Shown piece by piece: positions 1 to 10,546 of a DNA stretch of 64,000 nucleotides (positions within the stretch are counted from its first letter, which is position 1; each line of letters opens with the position of its first letter). The notes under the pieces were generated by a model. The model had not been told where the DNA came from and did not search any database. It saw only the letters and a program-made list of their open reading frames with translations. Made by a program: the position numbers and the translations under genes. The DNA comes from Endomychus coccineus (taxonomy: Eukaryota > Arthropoda > Insecta > Coleoptera > Endomychidae): contig OY294068.1 of NCBI GenBank assembly GCA_958510875.1, forward strand, positions 199,937,997 through 200,001,996, read 5' to 3'.

Positions 1-272
1 AATATGTTCCTGCGATTTTTCATGTCTATCTATACCACGAGCTAAATTTTTCAAATCATCATAACCCGAGTGTCCCCAACATGAAGTTGTATCAGATGTA
101 AATAGCAAGCAATATAATTTATTGTGTATTTCGATTTTGAAACATACCTGTCATCGTCACCACTATTCCTTTCAAATCCGGTAAAGGCCGTTTATTTTTA
201 ACAAAACACTTTTCTATCATATGTTAATCCACTAAATGGATTTTCTAAGAACCCAGCAACTAAGTCACTCAT
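1..272 (-). pseudogene. hAT transposase N-terminus with TTF-type zinc finger (ZMYM/DUF4371 group)
   Basis: An ATG at 272-270 opens MSDLVAGFLENPFSGL. After a stop and frame change the reading continues as KNKRPLPDLKGIV. Further left comes NKLYCLLFTSD, then WGHSGYDDL, then RHEKSQEHI at the window edge. This spacing of LYC, W, DDL and HE-x-S-x-EH is that of the TTF-type zinc finger at the N-terminus of ZMYM-like hAT transposases. At least one stop and one frame change are present, so this copy is dead. The DUF4371 and dimerisation domains would lie left of the window. Confidence 0.65.
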
Positions 273-724
273 CATTTTAACTTTCACCGATTAGATAAAT
301 TATAACTTAACTACTTAACCTTACTTCGCCTCGCGGTACAAAACCAAGAACTAACGGAACACGACACGTGTGGCATTCTTCTAGCGGAAGGGCGGTAGCA
401 AGTAATCGTATTTCATTCGACCGACGATTCCGTACGAGAAGCTAGCTTCCATAGGGTGTTACCATATTCGCTATCTAGCAATTGAACTATCTAGCAATTG
501 AACTGCTTGGAAAACGGCAACTGTGTTGACCACACGTATTTAGCGTTTGAGATATATAGAGAATCTAGCCTCTGGCCACTGTTGCCAGATTAAAAATAAC
601 TACTGAGAACGGGGAATTAATTGTAAAATTTAAAGAATTATCAAAGAAACAGGAAATAAAATGGAGAATGATCATTAAGATAAATTGGTGAGGAGGCTGA
701 GCCTCCTTCGAGGAGCCGCCACTG
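1..724 (-). mobile_element. hAT transposon, 5' end (truncated by window edge)
   Basis: The right end reads GAGCCGCCACTG at 713-724, the same terminal inverted repeat as the complete hAT copy at 13536-15421. The last ~400 bp are clearly homologous to 15040-15421 (shared stretches around the ATATAGAGAATCTAGCCTC motif at ~550 and ~15260). Coding sequence runs leftward from 272. The other terminus is off-window, so the target duplication cannot be tested; the 8 bp after the end are AAGTCTAG. Confidence 0.75.
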
Positions 725-1648
725 AAGTCTAGTGACCACGTGTCTGGATATAAACGATATGAACACTTTGCATGGGGGCTCTGCATACTGATAGTTATGC
801 CACTGCTTTAACGATACGAAGGAATTCGAAGAAAATTGTTAAAAATCTGATGCTTAAAGAACGTAAACTTCCAATTTTTGTTAAAATAGATATCTATTAT
901 TGCGTAACTAAATTTGCCATACTAATTTCTTTATTATTTCTATTGTATTCAATTTGAAAATGTTTAAAATTAATGAAGCAAACAGTTATTTGAAAAAAAA
1001 ATCATTTATGTATAAAAGCAGCAATGTGTTCGAGTCAAATTTTATTTTTGATGTATAGGCACTATACTGACAATATCAAATAATATGTTATTCACATCAT
1101 CGAATAAGCTAGACAGAATACGGACTCGATTAAATACATTGTGAGCCTGCCCCATATTCTGAATTTGAATGCGTAATTTTATTATAAATAATTGAGGAAA
1201 TTATTATTACCACTCGTCGAGGGGTTGAAACTCCGGAGATTCATCACTTTGATTTAATTGTCTCTGCACTAATCACTAAATATAAACAACTAAACACTTA
1301 AGACTACCATTACCCAAAAAACTAATTATAACTACAAAGGAATATTATTACAATGAAAAATGTAACACGTGACATAATGATGAGCAGGGGCGAACTGGGA
1401 ACGGTCAATCGGCGCTGGATTTTGTATTACATAATATGTTTATTAAAACTTTATAAGGCATTAGGGAAGTATTAAAATATATCACTTATAACATATATCT
1501 CTCTTTCTTTGTAGTTGTTTTGTGGAATCTTTAGTGAACGGAGTTCTAGTGCAGTCAAATGGATATTGAACCCGTAAATCCTTATAGTCTAGGAGCTAGA
1601 GCGACATGGTGGCCCTGAATGAATACACCTTGGTACTACTGTATATTG
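725..1648. other. AT-rich intergenic DNA, no gene seen
   Basis: Short open frames at 772-957 and 1716-1904 show no recognisable domain; the second lies in the foldback arm that follows. No RNA gene or clear repeat family was recognised. Confidence 0.5.
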
Positions 1649-3090
1649 TAGTCGAGGAAATAAAGCACTTAAATACGCCAAACCTTCCAAACTTGGCCCA
1701 GTTGAATGGATCGAGATGCGGTTTTCTGCATTCGATTCAGAAAGTGATTTAAAAAATTTGTTCGGTATTTTTTTCTGCGGAAAAATTTATTACATTTCTA
1801 CAGCCAAAAAATGCACTTTTTGTAAAAAAAAATGGACTCGATTTTGTTTCTCGGAGGTTTTTGGGGTCGCTGAACACGGATATGCTATCAAGAAAATTCC
1901 GTAAGTTTCCTTGGACCTCTCCCGGAGTATCCGGGCGTCCTGACGCCCTAGATATCGATGAAATTAGTTAAAAAAACATTTTAATGGTTGTTAACTGTTC
2001 AAGAGGTGATATAAAGGTTGCTAGTGATGATAACGACGTGAAAACACTCTTCTGCAATACCTGGTGTACTCTGAGTCCGGGTAACCACGTCATCTTCTAG
2101 GAATTTGCTAATTTTTCTGAATTAAATATAACAAACTCTAGCTCTCGGTGGTTTTCAAAGTCGCCGATCACGACTATGACACTCGCAATGTTCTGCAAAT
2201 TACCTGGGGGTGTTTCCGGGTCCCTGGAGCCCTCTGTATCAACGTCATTTTCTAGGAATTTGTTAATTTTTCTCAATTAAATGTAGCAAATTTTAGCTCT
2301 AGGGGGTCGCCGATCACGACTATGCCGCAATGTTCTGCAAATTACCTGGGGGTGTTTCCGGGTCTCCAAAGCCCTGTGTATCTACATCATACCAATACGA
2401 ATAAAAATCCGTAGTTTGCGTTCTCAGGATGACGACTATACATGAGCTTTGTGAATGTCACAATCGTGATCTGCGACTTCGAATACCCCCGAGAGCCAAA
2501 AATTGTTGCATTTTATGTATAAAAATTAGCAAATTCCTAGAAGATGACGTAGATACACAGGATGAGTATCATAATCGTGATCGGCGGCAATAAAAACCCC
2601 CGAGGGCTGAAATTTGTTGAATTTTATTAAGAAAAATTAACAAATTCCTAGAAGATGACGTGGTTACCCGGACTCAGGGTACACCAGGTATTGCAGAAGA
2701 GTTTTTCACGTCGTTATCATCACTAGCAACCTTTATATCACCTTTTGAGCATTTAACAAACACTAAAAATGATTTTTTAATTTATTTCATTGATATCTAG
2801 GGCGTTAGGACGCCCGGATACCCCGGGGAAGGTACAAGGGAACCTCAGGGAATTTTCTTGATAGCATATTCATGTTCAGCGACCCCAAAAACCTCCGAAA
2901 AATCAATTCGAGTCCGTTTTATTCATTCCCCTCAAAAAGTGCAGTCAGAAAAATGCATTTATTTTTTTCACAAAAAAAAAATACCGGACAAATTTTCTAA
3001 ATCACTTTCTGAATCGAATGCAGAAAACCGCATGTCAATCCATCCAACTGCGCCGCGTTTGGAATGTGGAATGCTTTATTTCCTCGACTA
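1649..3090. repeat. Long inverted repeat (foldback F), 1.44 kb
   Basis: The left end TAGTCGAGGAAATAAAGC (1649-1666) is answered by GCTTTATTTCCTCGACTA (3073-3090). Inside, TTGATAGCATA-type sequence near 2860 answers the stretch near 1880, and the GGGCGTC/GACGCCC stretch at ~1935 pairs with ~2800. The symmetry centre is ~2370. Each arm also carries a tandem pair of ~160-bp units containing CTAGGAATTTG and CGCCGATCACGACTATG. No intact transposase was found. The ends resemble those of the inverted repeat at 51955-53211, so the two are probably one non-autonomous foldback family. Confidence 0.85.
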
Positions 3091-3373
3091 TTTGGTGGAG
3101 AAAGGTTCAATGTACAATACCTCTCACAGGCCGAATCGTGTATTGTCAAGCCTTTCCAACCTTCAGCCACCTGAAATTTTGGAGCTTTTGTATATTGAAA
3201 AGCATGTAATTCTTACACATTTGCTTCATCGAGGCAATTTCTGGTGGAAAATGTTTGTTATTGTTGCCAGTTGCTGGAAAAATACATGCTAAGGTATTTT
3301 ATCGCGGTATTTCCGAGTAATTGACCATTATTTGGACCAAAAATGGACTTTTTGACCAATTTACGGCTAAAAC
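3091..3373. other. Spacer between two inverted repeats
   Basis: An open frame beginning in the foldback arm (2858) runs to 3292, but its residues show no domain and it overlaps repeat DNA. No gene is supported. Confidence 0.4.
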
Positions 3374-5154
3374 GGGTGCATTGCGACAAAATATCTTGGC
3401 AGCATGGCAAATACGTTAATTTCATGTCAAAGAATAACCGAAATGAGTGCCAATATGTTTTTTCCAATACAAGCCTAAGCCCCGAAAACCCCCACAAAAA
3501 AAACAGTAATTTTGATATTTAACCGCTGTCTTAGTCTAAATAATTACGTAATTTATCATAACATCAATTTAGTTATCTACCTGTTCCGTATGTAAGCTTA
3601 TTTCCACCCTCTATACCCCCATTTTGTTTATTTTCACCCCTACCTCTACCTCAACATGACCAATATAATATACAACAGCTTTTGATAAATATTTCCGATG
3701 AAAATATATTTATACAGGGCGAGTAAGTTTTTTGTAGACAAACTTCAACAGGAGATGGAACAGATGTTTCTAAGGAGAAAAGTTCCTATAAACATATGTC
3801 GTAGAAGGCTTCGTTTTCGAGATTGAAATTGAAAAAAAAATTTCGTTTTCTGCGAATATCTCCAGAACCGTTTATTGTACAGAAAACAGCTTTTGTGAGC
3901 ATTTTCTACTCATAGTAAAATATGTTCTGAGCGATAAAATTTTTTTTTTTAGTCATGCTTGGTGAAGATTTTGAAGGGTAAGTGAGTGTTTTTCTTCCCA
4001 ACTTCTACGCCAGTGAAAATAGTACGGTTTTGAGACAATCATTTGAACCGCCAATGTTTTCTATACAACAAAGGTCATGAGCTCTAAAGTTGACCGTTTT
4101 CGAGAAAAAACAACTTTTATGTTGAAAAACTTGGTCAATCCTTTGGTTTTGTTACTTGTTCTAACGTTTGAATGAATTTTGTTTAATTAGTAAGAATTGA
4201 CCATGTTTTTCAACATAAAAGTTGATTTTTCTCGGAAACGGTCAACTTTAGAGCTTATGACCAATACCTTTTTTGTGTAGAAAACATTGGCGGTTCAAAT
4301 GGATGTCTCAAAACCGTACTTTTTTCAGTGGCGTAGAAGTTGGGGAGAAAAACACCCACTACCCCTTCAAAATATTCACCAATTAAGAGTAAACAAAATT
4401 TTTGTATGGCACAGAACATAGCTTACTATGAGTAGAAAATGCTTACAAAAGCTGTCTTTTGTACGATAAACGGTTTCGAAGATATTCGCAAAAAACGAAT
4501 TAATTTTTTTTCAATTTCAACACCCTGTATCTCGAAAACGAAGCCTTCTACGACATATGTTTATGGGAACTTTTCTTCTTGAAAATACTTGTTCTAACTC
4601 CTGTTTCAGTTTGTCTACAAAAAACTGACTCATCCTGTATATGCATCATTCCAATGCATTATTCCACCCTCTTTATTCCACCCCTAAGTCAACCCCTATG
4701 GGATTATACGTTATAATGTACCGAAAATGAAATTTTTTTTAACTTATTTATTTTCGGTACATTAGACCTACAGGTATACTGATCAGTAGGTATGAGTCCA
4801 TAGGGGTTGACTTAAGGCTGGAACGAAGGAGGTGGGACAATGTATTAAATGCATATATATTTTCGCCATGTTGATGTGGAGGTAAGGGTGAAAATAATTA
4901 AACTGGTGGTAGAGGGTAGAAATAAAGCATACATATGAAACAGGTAGATAACTGAATAAATATTATGATGAATTAGGTAATTATTTAGACTACGATAGCG
5001 GTTGAATATCAAAATTACTGATTTTTTGTGGTGGATGTTTTCTGGGTTGAAGGAGGAGTTGTATCGGAAAAAAATATTGGCACTGATATCGGTTCTTTGA
5101 CATCAAATTAACGTTTTTGATATGGTGCTAAAATTTTTGTCACAATGCACCCGT
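3374..5154. repeat. Long inverted repeat (foldback B), split by an insertion
   Basis: CGGGTGCATTGCGAC (3374-3388) is mirrored by GTCACAATGCACCCG (5140-5154). Successive blocks pair inward: the CAGTAATTTTGATATT stretch at ~3505 with its reverse complement at ~5010, and GTCAACCCCTATGG at ~4690 with CCATAGGGGTTGAC at ~4800. The inner hinge is near 4735. The left arm is interrupted by the 923-bp element at 3715-4637, which explains the asymmetric arm lengths. Confidence 0.85.
3715..4637. mobile_element. Foldback/MITE family A, copy 1, TA target site
   Basis: The element begins CAGGGCGAGTAAG and ends with the matching inverted CTGACTCATCCTG, flanked by TA on both sides (3713-3714, 4638-4639). It is almost wholly palindromic about ~4180, with GTTTGTCTACAAAAAAC-type termini. 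The host repeat's other arm reads continuously through the corresponding site, so this is an insertion into foldback B. TA duplication and CAGGG ends suggest mobilisation by a Tc1/mariner-type transposase; no coding sequence was seen. Confidence 0.85.
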
Positions 5155-5158
5155 CACC

Positions 5159-5565
5159 TGATTTTATATGCTATTATGGTCTTTAAATGCATTCTCGTGG
5201 ACATTTTCAAAAGCGAATTACAAAAAAATAACAAAAATTTTGATGTTTTAGTATGACAAAGTACCTATCAATAAATATAATAAAAAATTGAACATATTAA
5301 TTTTTTTAAGGAGGTTTGAGATAGTTATTATAGAAGGGAAAACAATTATTTAAAATTAGTGGCTTGTCATTTTTTTATTAGTATATTAAGACTTAATACA
5401 TTTCATAAATTTTGTCAAAAATTCAAGTTCTGAGTGTGCACTATATAAAAATGAATAAAAATTTCACATTTCTTTTTCGTTTATTTGTTTATAAATAATT
5501 TGTTTGTAACAATTCAAAAATTTATGTATTATGCATTTAAAGACCATAATAGCAATAAAATCCTA
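5159..5565. repeat. Short-armed inverted repeat H
   Basis: GCTATTATGGTCTTTAAATG near 5169 is mirrored by CATTTAAAGACCATAATAGC near 5534. The arms are ~38 bp and the interior is AT-rich and non-coding. It abuts foldback B and may be part of the same larger rearranged element. Confidence 0.7.
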
Positions 5566-6321
5566 CTCAGGAGGCCAAAATTATCCGACAACGACTATAA
5601 ACTCGACATTTTGGTCAAATTCGTATATTTAATATTAAACATAATTTGTTTATTACAAATTAGCAAATTTGTGGGTATAAATTAGATGATATTAACGATA
5701 AGATCGAACTCAGAATACCAAAATCATCCGAAAACAACCCTAAAGTCTTTGGTCGAATTCATCTATTTTGTTAATAAATAAATTGTTTATAACAAAAATC
5801 GTCTTTACCCGATCAAAAACGATCAAAATTTGCATTTTTTCGATATTTTTATGTAATCTTAAAAATGAGCTAATTAAATTGTTTATTTATTGTTTATAAA
5901 CAATATAAACATTTTGCGCAACGTTATTTGTGGTAAATTTTTTTTCTGATGACATTCTGAAGAGAATGCACTTTGTCCCATCAAAATCGATCCATTTCCC
6001 ATGGATTTACGGGTTTGGCCTATTTTTATACCCATTCGACTGCGTTATTAATGTTTAGTGTGAGAGCGGCAATATATGATTCAATTCAATAATTCATGAA
6101 TGTGAAAACAAAAAAAAAGTAAGCGTCACGTATCCAAAGCGATGCTTCCAAGGACTTACTCCGGTGACGTGTTTATGAACTGAATATAATAAATACAGTC
6201 AAAAAATCGATGCTGGAAGCCGTTACTTTATGGTAATTTATCATTTTGATTATATGGAAGAATAACTACTTTGTTTCTATACCACTTCAATTAATAATAA
6301 CGCGAAGACGTAACTATAGTT
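5566..6321. other. AT-rich DNA with degenerate direct repeats
   Basis: Two diverged units (~5575-5690 and ~5715-5800) share AAAAT-ATCCGA and TTGGTC-AATTC blocks followed by an AT-rich tail. No gene or domain was recognised. Confidence 0.5.
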
Positions 6322-6606
6322 CCAACACCGAAGTCCCAAACAGAAAATTATGAAGAAATCAATGAAACGCTTCAAGAATAAATAGAATAGAGTAAAGTAG
6401 TGCTGAGATTAAGGGATCAACGGAAATTCCAAAAACAGGTAGATCGTAGGAATGTACAGTATTACATAGTAAACATAGTAACAATTTGTTAATTAGTGTG
6501 ATTATTATTTAATATTCTAAGAATTATTTTAAGAGCGGTTTGAAAGACACATGAAAAGATCACTAATTGATCCTTGAGGATATTTTTATTAGAATTTTTG
6601 ACACCT

Positions 6607-7046
6607 TTATAAATCTATTGATTCTAATGTATTCAATTTGAAACCTATGGCTTGGTTATGTAAAATGCTTAGGCTATCTAAATTAGGGAAATTATGACCA
6701 GTTTGTAAAAAATGATTAGCAAAGGTTGAGTCAGTTTTGTTAAGTCTAAACGAGCGAAAATGTTCTTCGTATCTTAATTTGAAATTACGACAAGTTCTAC
6801 CTATATAAAAGTCATCACCGTCTGAGCAAATATCTTATAAACTCCAGGTTTACTATATTTATTGGTTTTGTCTTTCGCGTTGTTTATAAGATGGCAAAGT
6901 TTATTTTGTGGTTTGAAAATGATTTTAAAATTATGACGTGATAAAATGTTAGCAACATGTTCGCTTACTGGACCAAAATATGTCAAAGAGATGAATTTAG
7001 TGGATACATCTATGTGTTTTATACGCGGATAAATTTTATAAAAAGT
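6607..7046 (-). pseudogene. PLE C-terminal region: RT tail joined to GIY-YIG endonuclease, frameshifted
   Basis: Reading leftward from 7046, a block with TFYKIYPRIKHID and SEHVANILSRHNFKIIFKP leads into KYSKPGVYKI. This is the layout of the Penelope-like RT C-terminus running into a GIY-YIG nuclease. Comparison with the plus copy shows a small indel near 6830 that puts the native frame out. In the corrected frame one sees FYIGRT, an Arg-bearing NFKLR, EEHFRSFR and then STFANHFLQTGH, ending at a TAA at 6609-6607. The catalytic Tyr-Tyr, Arg and Glu positions are therefore still visible although the copy is broken. Confidence 0.75.
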
Positions 7047-7118
7047 TAATTGTTGTTGTTTGTTTATTGATGGCTATTCGTTTTATCGTGTTTAACTCAA
7101 TAGTGAGGTGTTCTTTTG

Positions 7119-8400
7119 AATTGATCCAGTAAGCGAACATATTGCTAACATTTTATCACGTCATAACTTTGAAATCAGTTTCAAACCTCTAAATAAAGTT
7201 TGCTATTTTATACAGGGTGAGTCAGTTTTTTGTAGACAAACTTCAACAGGAGATAGAACAGATGTTTTTTAAGGAGAAAAGTTTCTATAAACATATGTCG
7301 TAGAAGACTTAGTTTTCGAGAAATTGAAAAAAAATTTCGTTTTTTGCGAATATCTCCGGAATCGTTTATTGTACAGAGAACAGCTTTTGTGAGCATTTTC
7401 TACTCATAGTAAGCTATGTTCTGGGCGGTAAAAAAAATTTTTTCAGTCATAATTGGTAAAGATTTTGAAGGGGTAGTGGGTGTTTTTCTCCCCAACTTCT
7501 ACGCCACTAAAAAAAAGTACGGTTTTGAGACAACCATTTGAACCAATGTTTTCTACATAAAAAAGGTACTCTTGGTCATAACCTCTAAAGTTGACCGTTT
7601 TCGAGAAAAATCAACTTTTATCTTGAAAAACATGGTCAATCCTTTGGTTTTGTTACTTGTTCTAACGTTTGAATAAATTTTGTTCAATTAGTAAGAATTG
7701 ACCATGTTTTTCAACATAAAAGTTGATTTTTCTCGAAAACTGTCAACTTTAGAGTTTATGAGCAGGAGTACCTTTTTTGTGTAGAAGACATTGGCGGTTC
7801 AAATGGTTGTCTCAAAACCATACTTTTTTTGGTGGCGTAGAAGTTGGGGAGAAAAACACTCACTACCCCTTCAAAATCTTCACCAATTAAGAGTAAACAA
7901 AATTTTTTTATCGCACAGAACATAGCTTACTATGAGTAGAAAATGCTCACAAAAGCTGTATTTTGTACGATAAACGGTTCCGGAGATATTCGCAAAAAAC
8001 GAATTTTGTTTTTCAATTTCAATCTCGAAAACGAAGCCTTCTACGACATATGTTTATAGGAACTTTTCTTCTTAAAAACACTTGTTCTATCTCCTGTTGT
8101 AGTTTGTCTACAAAAAACTGACTCACCCTGTATACAACGCCAAAGACAAAACCAATAAATATAGAAAACCTGGAGTTTATAAGATGATTTGCCCAGACTG
8201 TGATGACTTTTATATAGGTAGAACTTGTAGTAATTTCAAATTAAGAAGAACTGTTTCGTTCGTTTAGACTAAACAAAAGAGACTCAACCTTTGCTAATCA
8301 TTTTTTACAAACTGGTCATAATTTCCCTAATTTAGATAGCCTAATCATTTTACATAACCAAACCAGAGGTTTCAAATTAAATACATTGAATCAATAAAGG
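7119..8400 (+). pseudogene. PLE C-terminal region, second copy, split by an insertion
   Basis: The coding homology at 7119-7212 (PVSEHIANILSRHNF-like) stops at the TA target site and resumes at 8131. It continues as NKYRKPGVYKMICPDCDD, then FYIGRTCSNFKLRR, then STFANHFLQTGHNFPN around 8300. The GIY-YIG signature and the CxxC-like ICPDCDD pair are intact. A deletion after LRR removes part of the EEHFRSFR segment seen in the minus copy. Removing 7213-8132 restores continuity with the minus copy. Confidence 0.75.
7213..8130. mobile_element. Foldback/MITE family A, copy 2, TA target site
   Basis: This is a second copy of the element at 3715-4637, 918 bp long. It starts CAGGGTGAGTCAG and ends CTGACTCACCCTG, flanked by TA (7211-7212, 8131-8132). 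The interior is palindromic about ~7670. It interrupts PLE coding sequence; the homologous minus copy at ~6890 has the empty site, which confirms the boundaries. It contains no transposase of its own. Confidence 0.9.
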
Positions 8401-8764
8401 TTTGTAAATGTGTCAACAACTCTAATAAAAATATCCTCAATGATCAATTAGACCTATATCAAAGTGATCATTTCATGTGTCTTTCTAACCGCTCTTAAAA
8501 TAATTCTCAGAATATTAAATTATAATCACACTAATTCACAAATTGTTACTATGTTTACTATGTAATACTGTACATTCCTATGATCTACCTGTTTTTCCGT
8601 TGATCCCTTAATCTCAACCCTACTTTACTCTATTCTATTTATACTTGAACTGTTTCATTGATTTCTTCATAATTTTCTATTTGTTTGATAATGGCACTTC
8701 GGTGTTGAAAATACAATCACTATAAATAAGAAATAATCACCCTTATCAAGTGAAAAATCTGTTA

Positions 8765-8815
8765 AAGTATTGAGGACCTTTACGCTACCAAGTAGCCATC
8801 ATCAGAATAAACTAA
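8765..8815 (-). ncRNA. Degenerate hammerhead-ribozyme-like motif in PLE 2
   Basis: On the minus strand CTGATGA lies at 8805-8799. It is followed by a perfect 5-bp hairpin GCTAC-TTG-GTAGC (8796-8784), then GTAAAGG and TCCTC. The four bases before the core (TATT) can pair with AATA after the presumptive cleavage CTC, giving a type I arrangement with a tiny stem III. PLEs are known to carry minimal type I hammerheads. The invariant GAA after stem II reads TAA here, so activity is unlikely; this is a decayed copy at best. Confidence 0.4.
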
Positions 8816-9034
8816 ATTAGAAATTAAAAATCTGCCAAAATACTATTTGGGGATAATAATGCATCAAACAAGGGGTTAAGCCTCAGCTGGAGATAAATCG
8901 GAATTTAATAAATTACCGTTTCGTAATGTCTAAACAAAACAGGAAATTGAAATGCAACCAACTAACCAAATTAGAGCCACTTCCTTCAAATAGTTCAATA
9001 AATTTTGACAGTTTCACGTATCATCCTTCAATAA

Positions 9035-9330
9035 TTGATAAATTCCATGATTTGTAAATTTGCAGTGCAACCCGTTGGTAGATGTGAGAACAAGCTGAAA
9101 AATCGTTTAGGCAACATCTTTGATAAAGTTTCCGACTTCGACATAATCGATAGTGAGTGTTCAAAATGCAATATGGGTCAAACTAGAAACAATATACTAA
9201 CTCGGCATAAAGAACATTTTGCTCATATAAAGAAAAATAATGATGAAAAATAAGCGTTAGCCGAACACAGGTCACACCATTTCTCAAGAATTGGTATCAC
9301 TTTTAAAACACAACACAGAAATGTAATTTA
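9035..9330 (+). pseudogene. PLE GIY-YIG endonuclease fragment
   Basis: The frame from 9035 carries VGRCENKLKNRLGNIFDK, then DSECSKCNMGQTRNNILTRH and KEHFAHIKKNN, and stops at 9253. GQT, the downstream Arg and KEHF correspond to the central and C-terminal GIY-YIG motifs, and ECSKCN to the Cys pair of the PLE CCHH linker. The GVYKI and YIG parts are missing or shortened. In-frame remains (ALAEHRSHHFSRIGI) continue past the stop. It belongs to a subfamily distinct from PLE 1. Confidence 0.6.
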
Positions 9331-9829
9331 GAAGGGATGAAAATGTATAAGCGAAAATGCAATTTATTAAATTCCGATTCATCTCCAGCTGAGGGTAACC
9401 TCTTGTTGAGATTATTAACCCCAAATAGTATTTAAAAAGGCACATTTTGATTTCTAATTTAGTTTACTCTGATAACGGTATCTACAACAATTTAGGACAA
9501 CTGCCTTAACTATTAATTATAGTGCGACATAGAAATGGCGGCGAAAACAATTGCAGAACGAAATAGCGCGTCACTCTCACTCGCTGTCAAAAGAAATTAA
9601 ATAAGCTTAAAGTTTAAATTAAAGTTTCCGTTTTTATAACAAATAACACAAACGTGATATCTTCCGAACATTTGTCTGTAGTAATCAAGTTCATAAATAA
9701 ATATATGTCTTTAATTATATTTGTTCAAACAGTGTAGAATGTTTTTGGTTTATGGAATCGCCATCTCTGAAATTCTGTATGAAGAATATTTTATCAACAA
9801 ATAAATAACCACTGGTTATTTTCACTTAC

Positions 9830-9882
9830 CTTCTCGGTACATAAGGTGAAGACATTTTTACTCTGCCACTTCTTAGCTTCAT
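9830..9882 (-). CDS. Candidate first coding exon, copy 1, gene unknown
   Basis: The ATG at 9882 opens 17 codons and two bases (MKLRSGRVKMSSPYVPR plus AG) directly followed by a consensus donor GTAAGTG at 9829-9823. The tandem copy at 10494-10546 has the same length, phase and donor. Its differences are mostly silent or conservative (Arg/Lys, Val/Ile, Ser/Thr), which suggests past coding constraint. The peptide is short, basic and Ser/Pro-containing; I cannot assign it. The next exon would lie to the left and was not identified. It could also be the leader exon of an unrecognised TE. Confidence 0.4.
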
Positions 9883-10493
9883 TATTATATTAACAATGAA
9901 ACGAAAACGAAAAACACAACTGTCATAAACTCGAGACGAGACTAAAATGCAATGCAGAAAACAGTTGGAGGTTGCGCAGAACATAAAACCTGCTATGATT
10001 GCGACGACGATATAGTTAAGTCTCACTAGCACTCTCTTAAGAATTTAAGTAAATTTGAATGATCTAATAACATATCGACTTTTATCGCCGGGGGTAATAA
10101 GGGTCAGAATAAGCTGTAAGCAAAGGTGGTAGGTATCCTCGGAACATTATAAAGTAAAAAGTTTTTTGTCTGCAGTAATCAAAGTTCATAAATAAATATC
10201 TGCTTAGAGATATAGAACGATATAGTTACGCGTCACTCCCACTCGCTGTCAAAAGAAGTTGAATAAGCTGAAAGTTTGAGTTAAAGTTTCCGTTTTTATA
10301 ACAAATAATACAAACGTGATATATTCGGAACATTATAAAGTAAAACTTTTTTGTCTGTAGTAATTTAAGTTCATGAATAAATATCTGTCTTCAGATGCAA
10401 TTATAATTGTTCAAACAGTGAAGAATGTTGTTTTTGGTTTATGGAATCACCATCTCCGAAATTCTGTATGAATAATAGTTTATTTTCACTTAC

Positions 10494-10546
10494 CTTCGCG
10501 GTACATATGGTGAAGTCTGTTTAATTTTACCACTTCTAAGCTTCAT
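10494..10546 (-). CDS. Candidate first coding exon, copy 2, gene unknown
   Basis: The duplicate of the exon at 9830-9882: ATG at 10546, 53 bp, residues MKLRSGKIKQTSPYVPR plus AG, then donor GTAAGTG. Codons for Leu3, Gly6, Pro13 and the last Arg change at silent positions relative to the other copy. Either copy could splice to a common downstream acceptor, giving alternative N-termini; that is inference. Confidence 0.4.

Larger units (their letters stand above)
6322..8715. mobile_element. Penelope-like element 1 (PLE) in head-to-head inverted configuration
   Basis: Two copies of the same PLE 3' part face each other. The left copy (6322-~7046) codes on the minus strand and the right copy (~7119-8715) codes on the plus strand. 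Their outer ends match as reverse complements (CCAACACCGAAGT at 6322 with ACTTCGGTGTTG near 8696), as do their inner parts (GTTCGCTTACTGG at ~6958 with CCAGTAAGCGAAC at ~7126). The right copy is split by the foldback at 7213-8130. PLEs are known for partial, inverted and tandem copies made during target-primed reverse transcription; that origin is inferred here. Confidence 0.8.
8730..9500. mobile_element. Penelope-like element 2, inverted flanking copies
   Basis: Sequence at ~8806-8925 (TAAACTAAATTAGAAAT onward to GGAATTTAATAAATT) is repeated in reverse complement at ~9355-9480. Between them is a plus-strand GIY-YIG fragment. The arrangement repeats the inverted PLE architecture of the neighbouring locus with a different PLE subfamily. 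Confidence 0.65.

Noticed and set aside
2858..3292. 144-codon frame as a gene
   Set aside because: Most of it lies in the arm of foldback F, its residues show no domain, and the mirrored arm gives a related frame.
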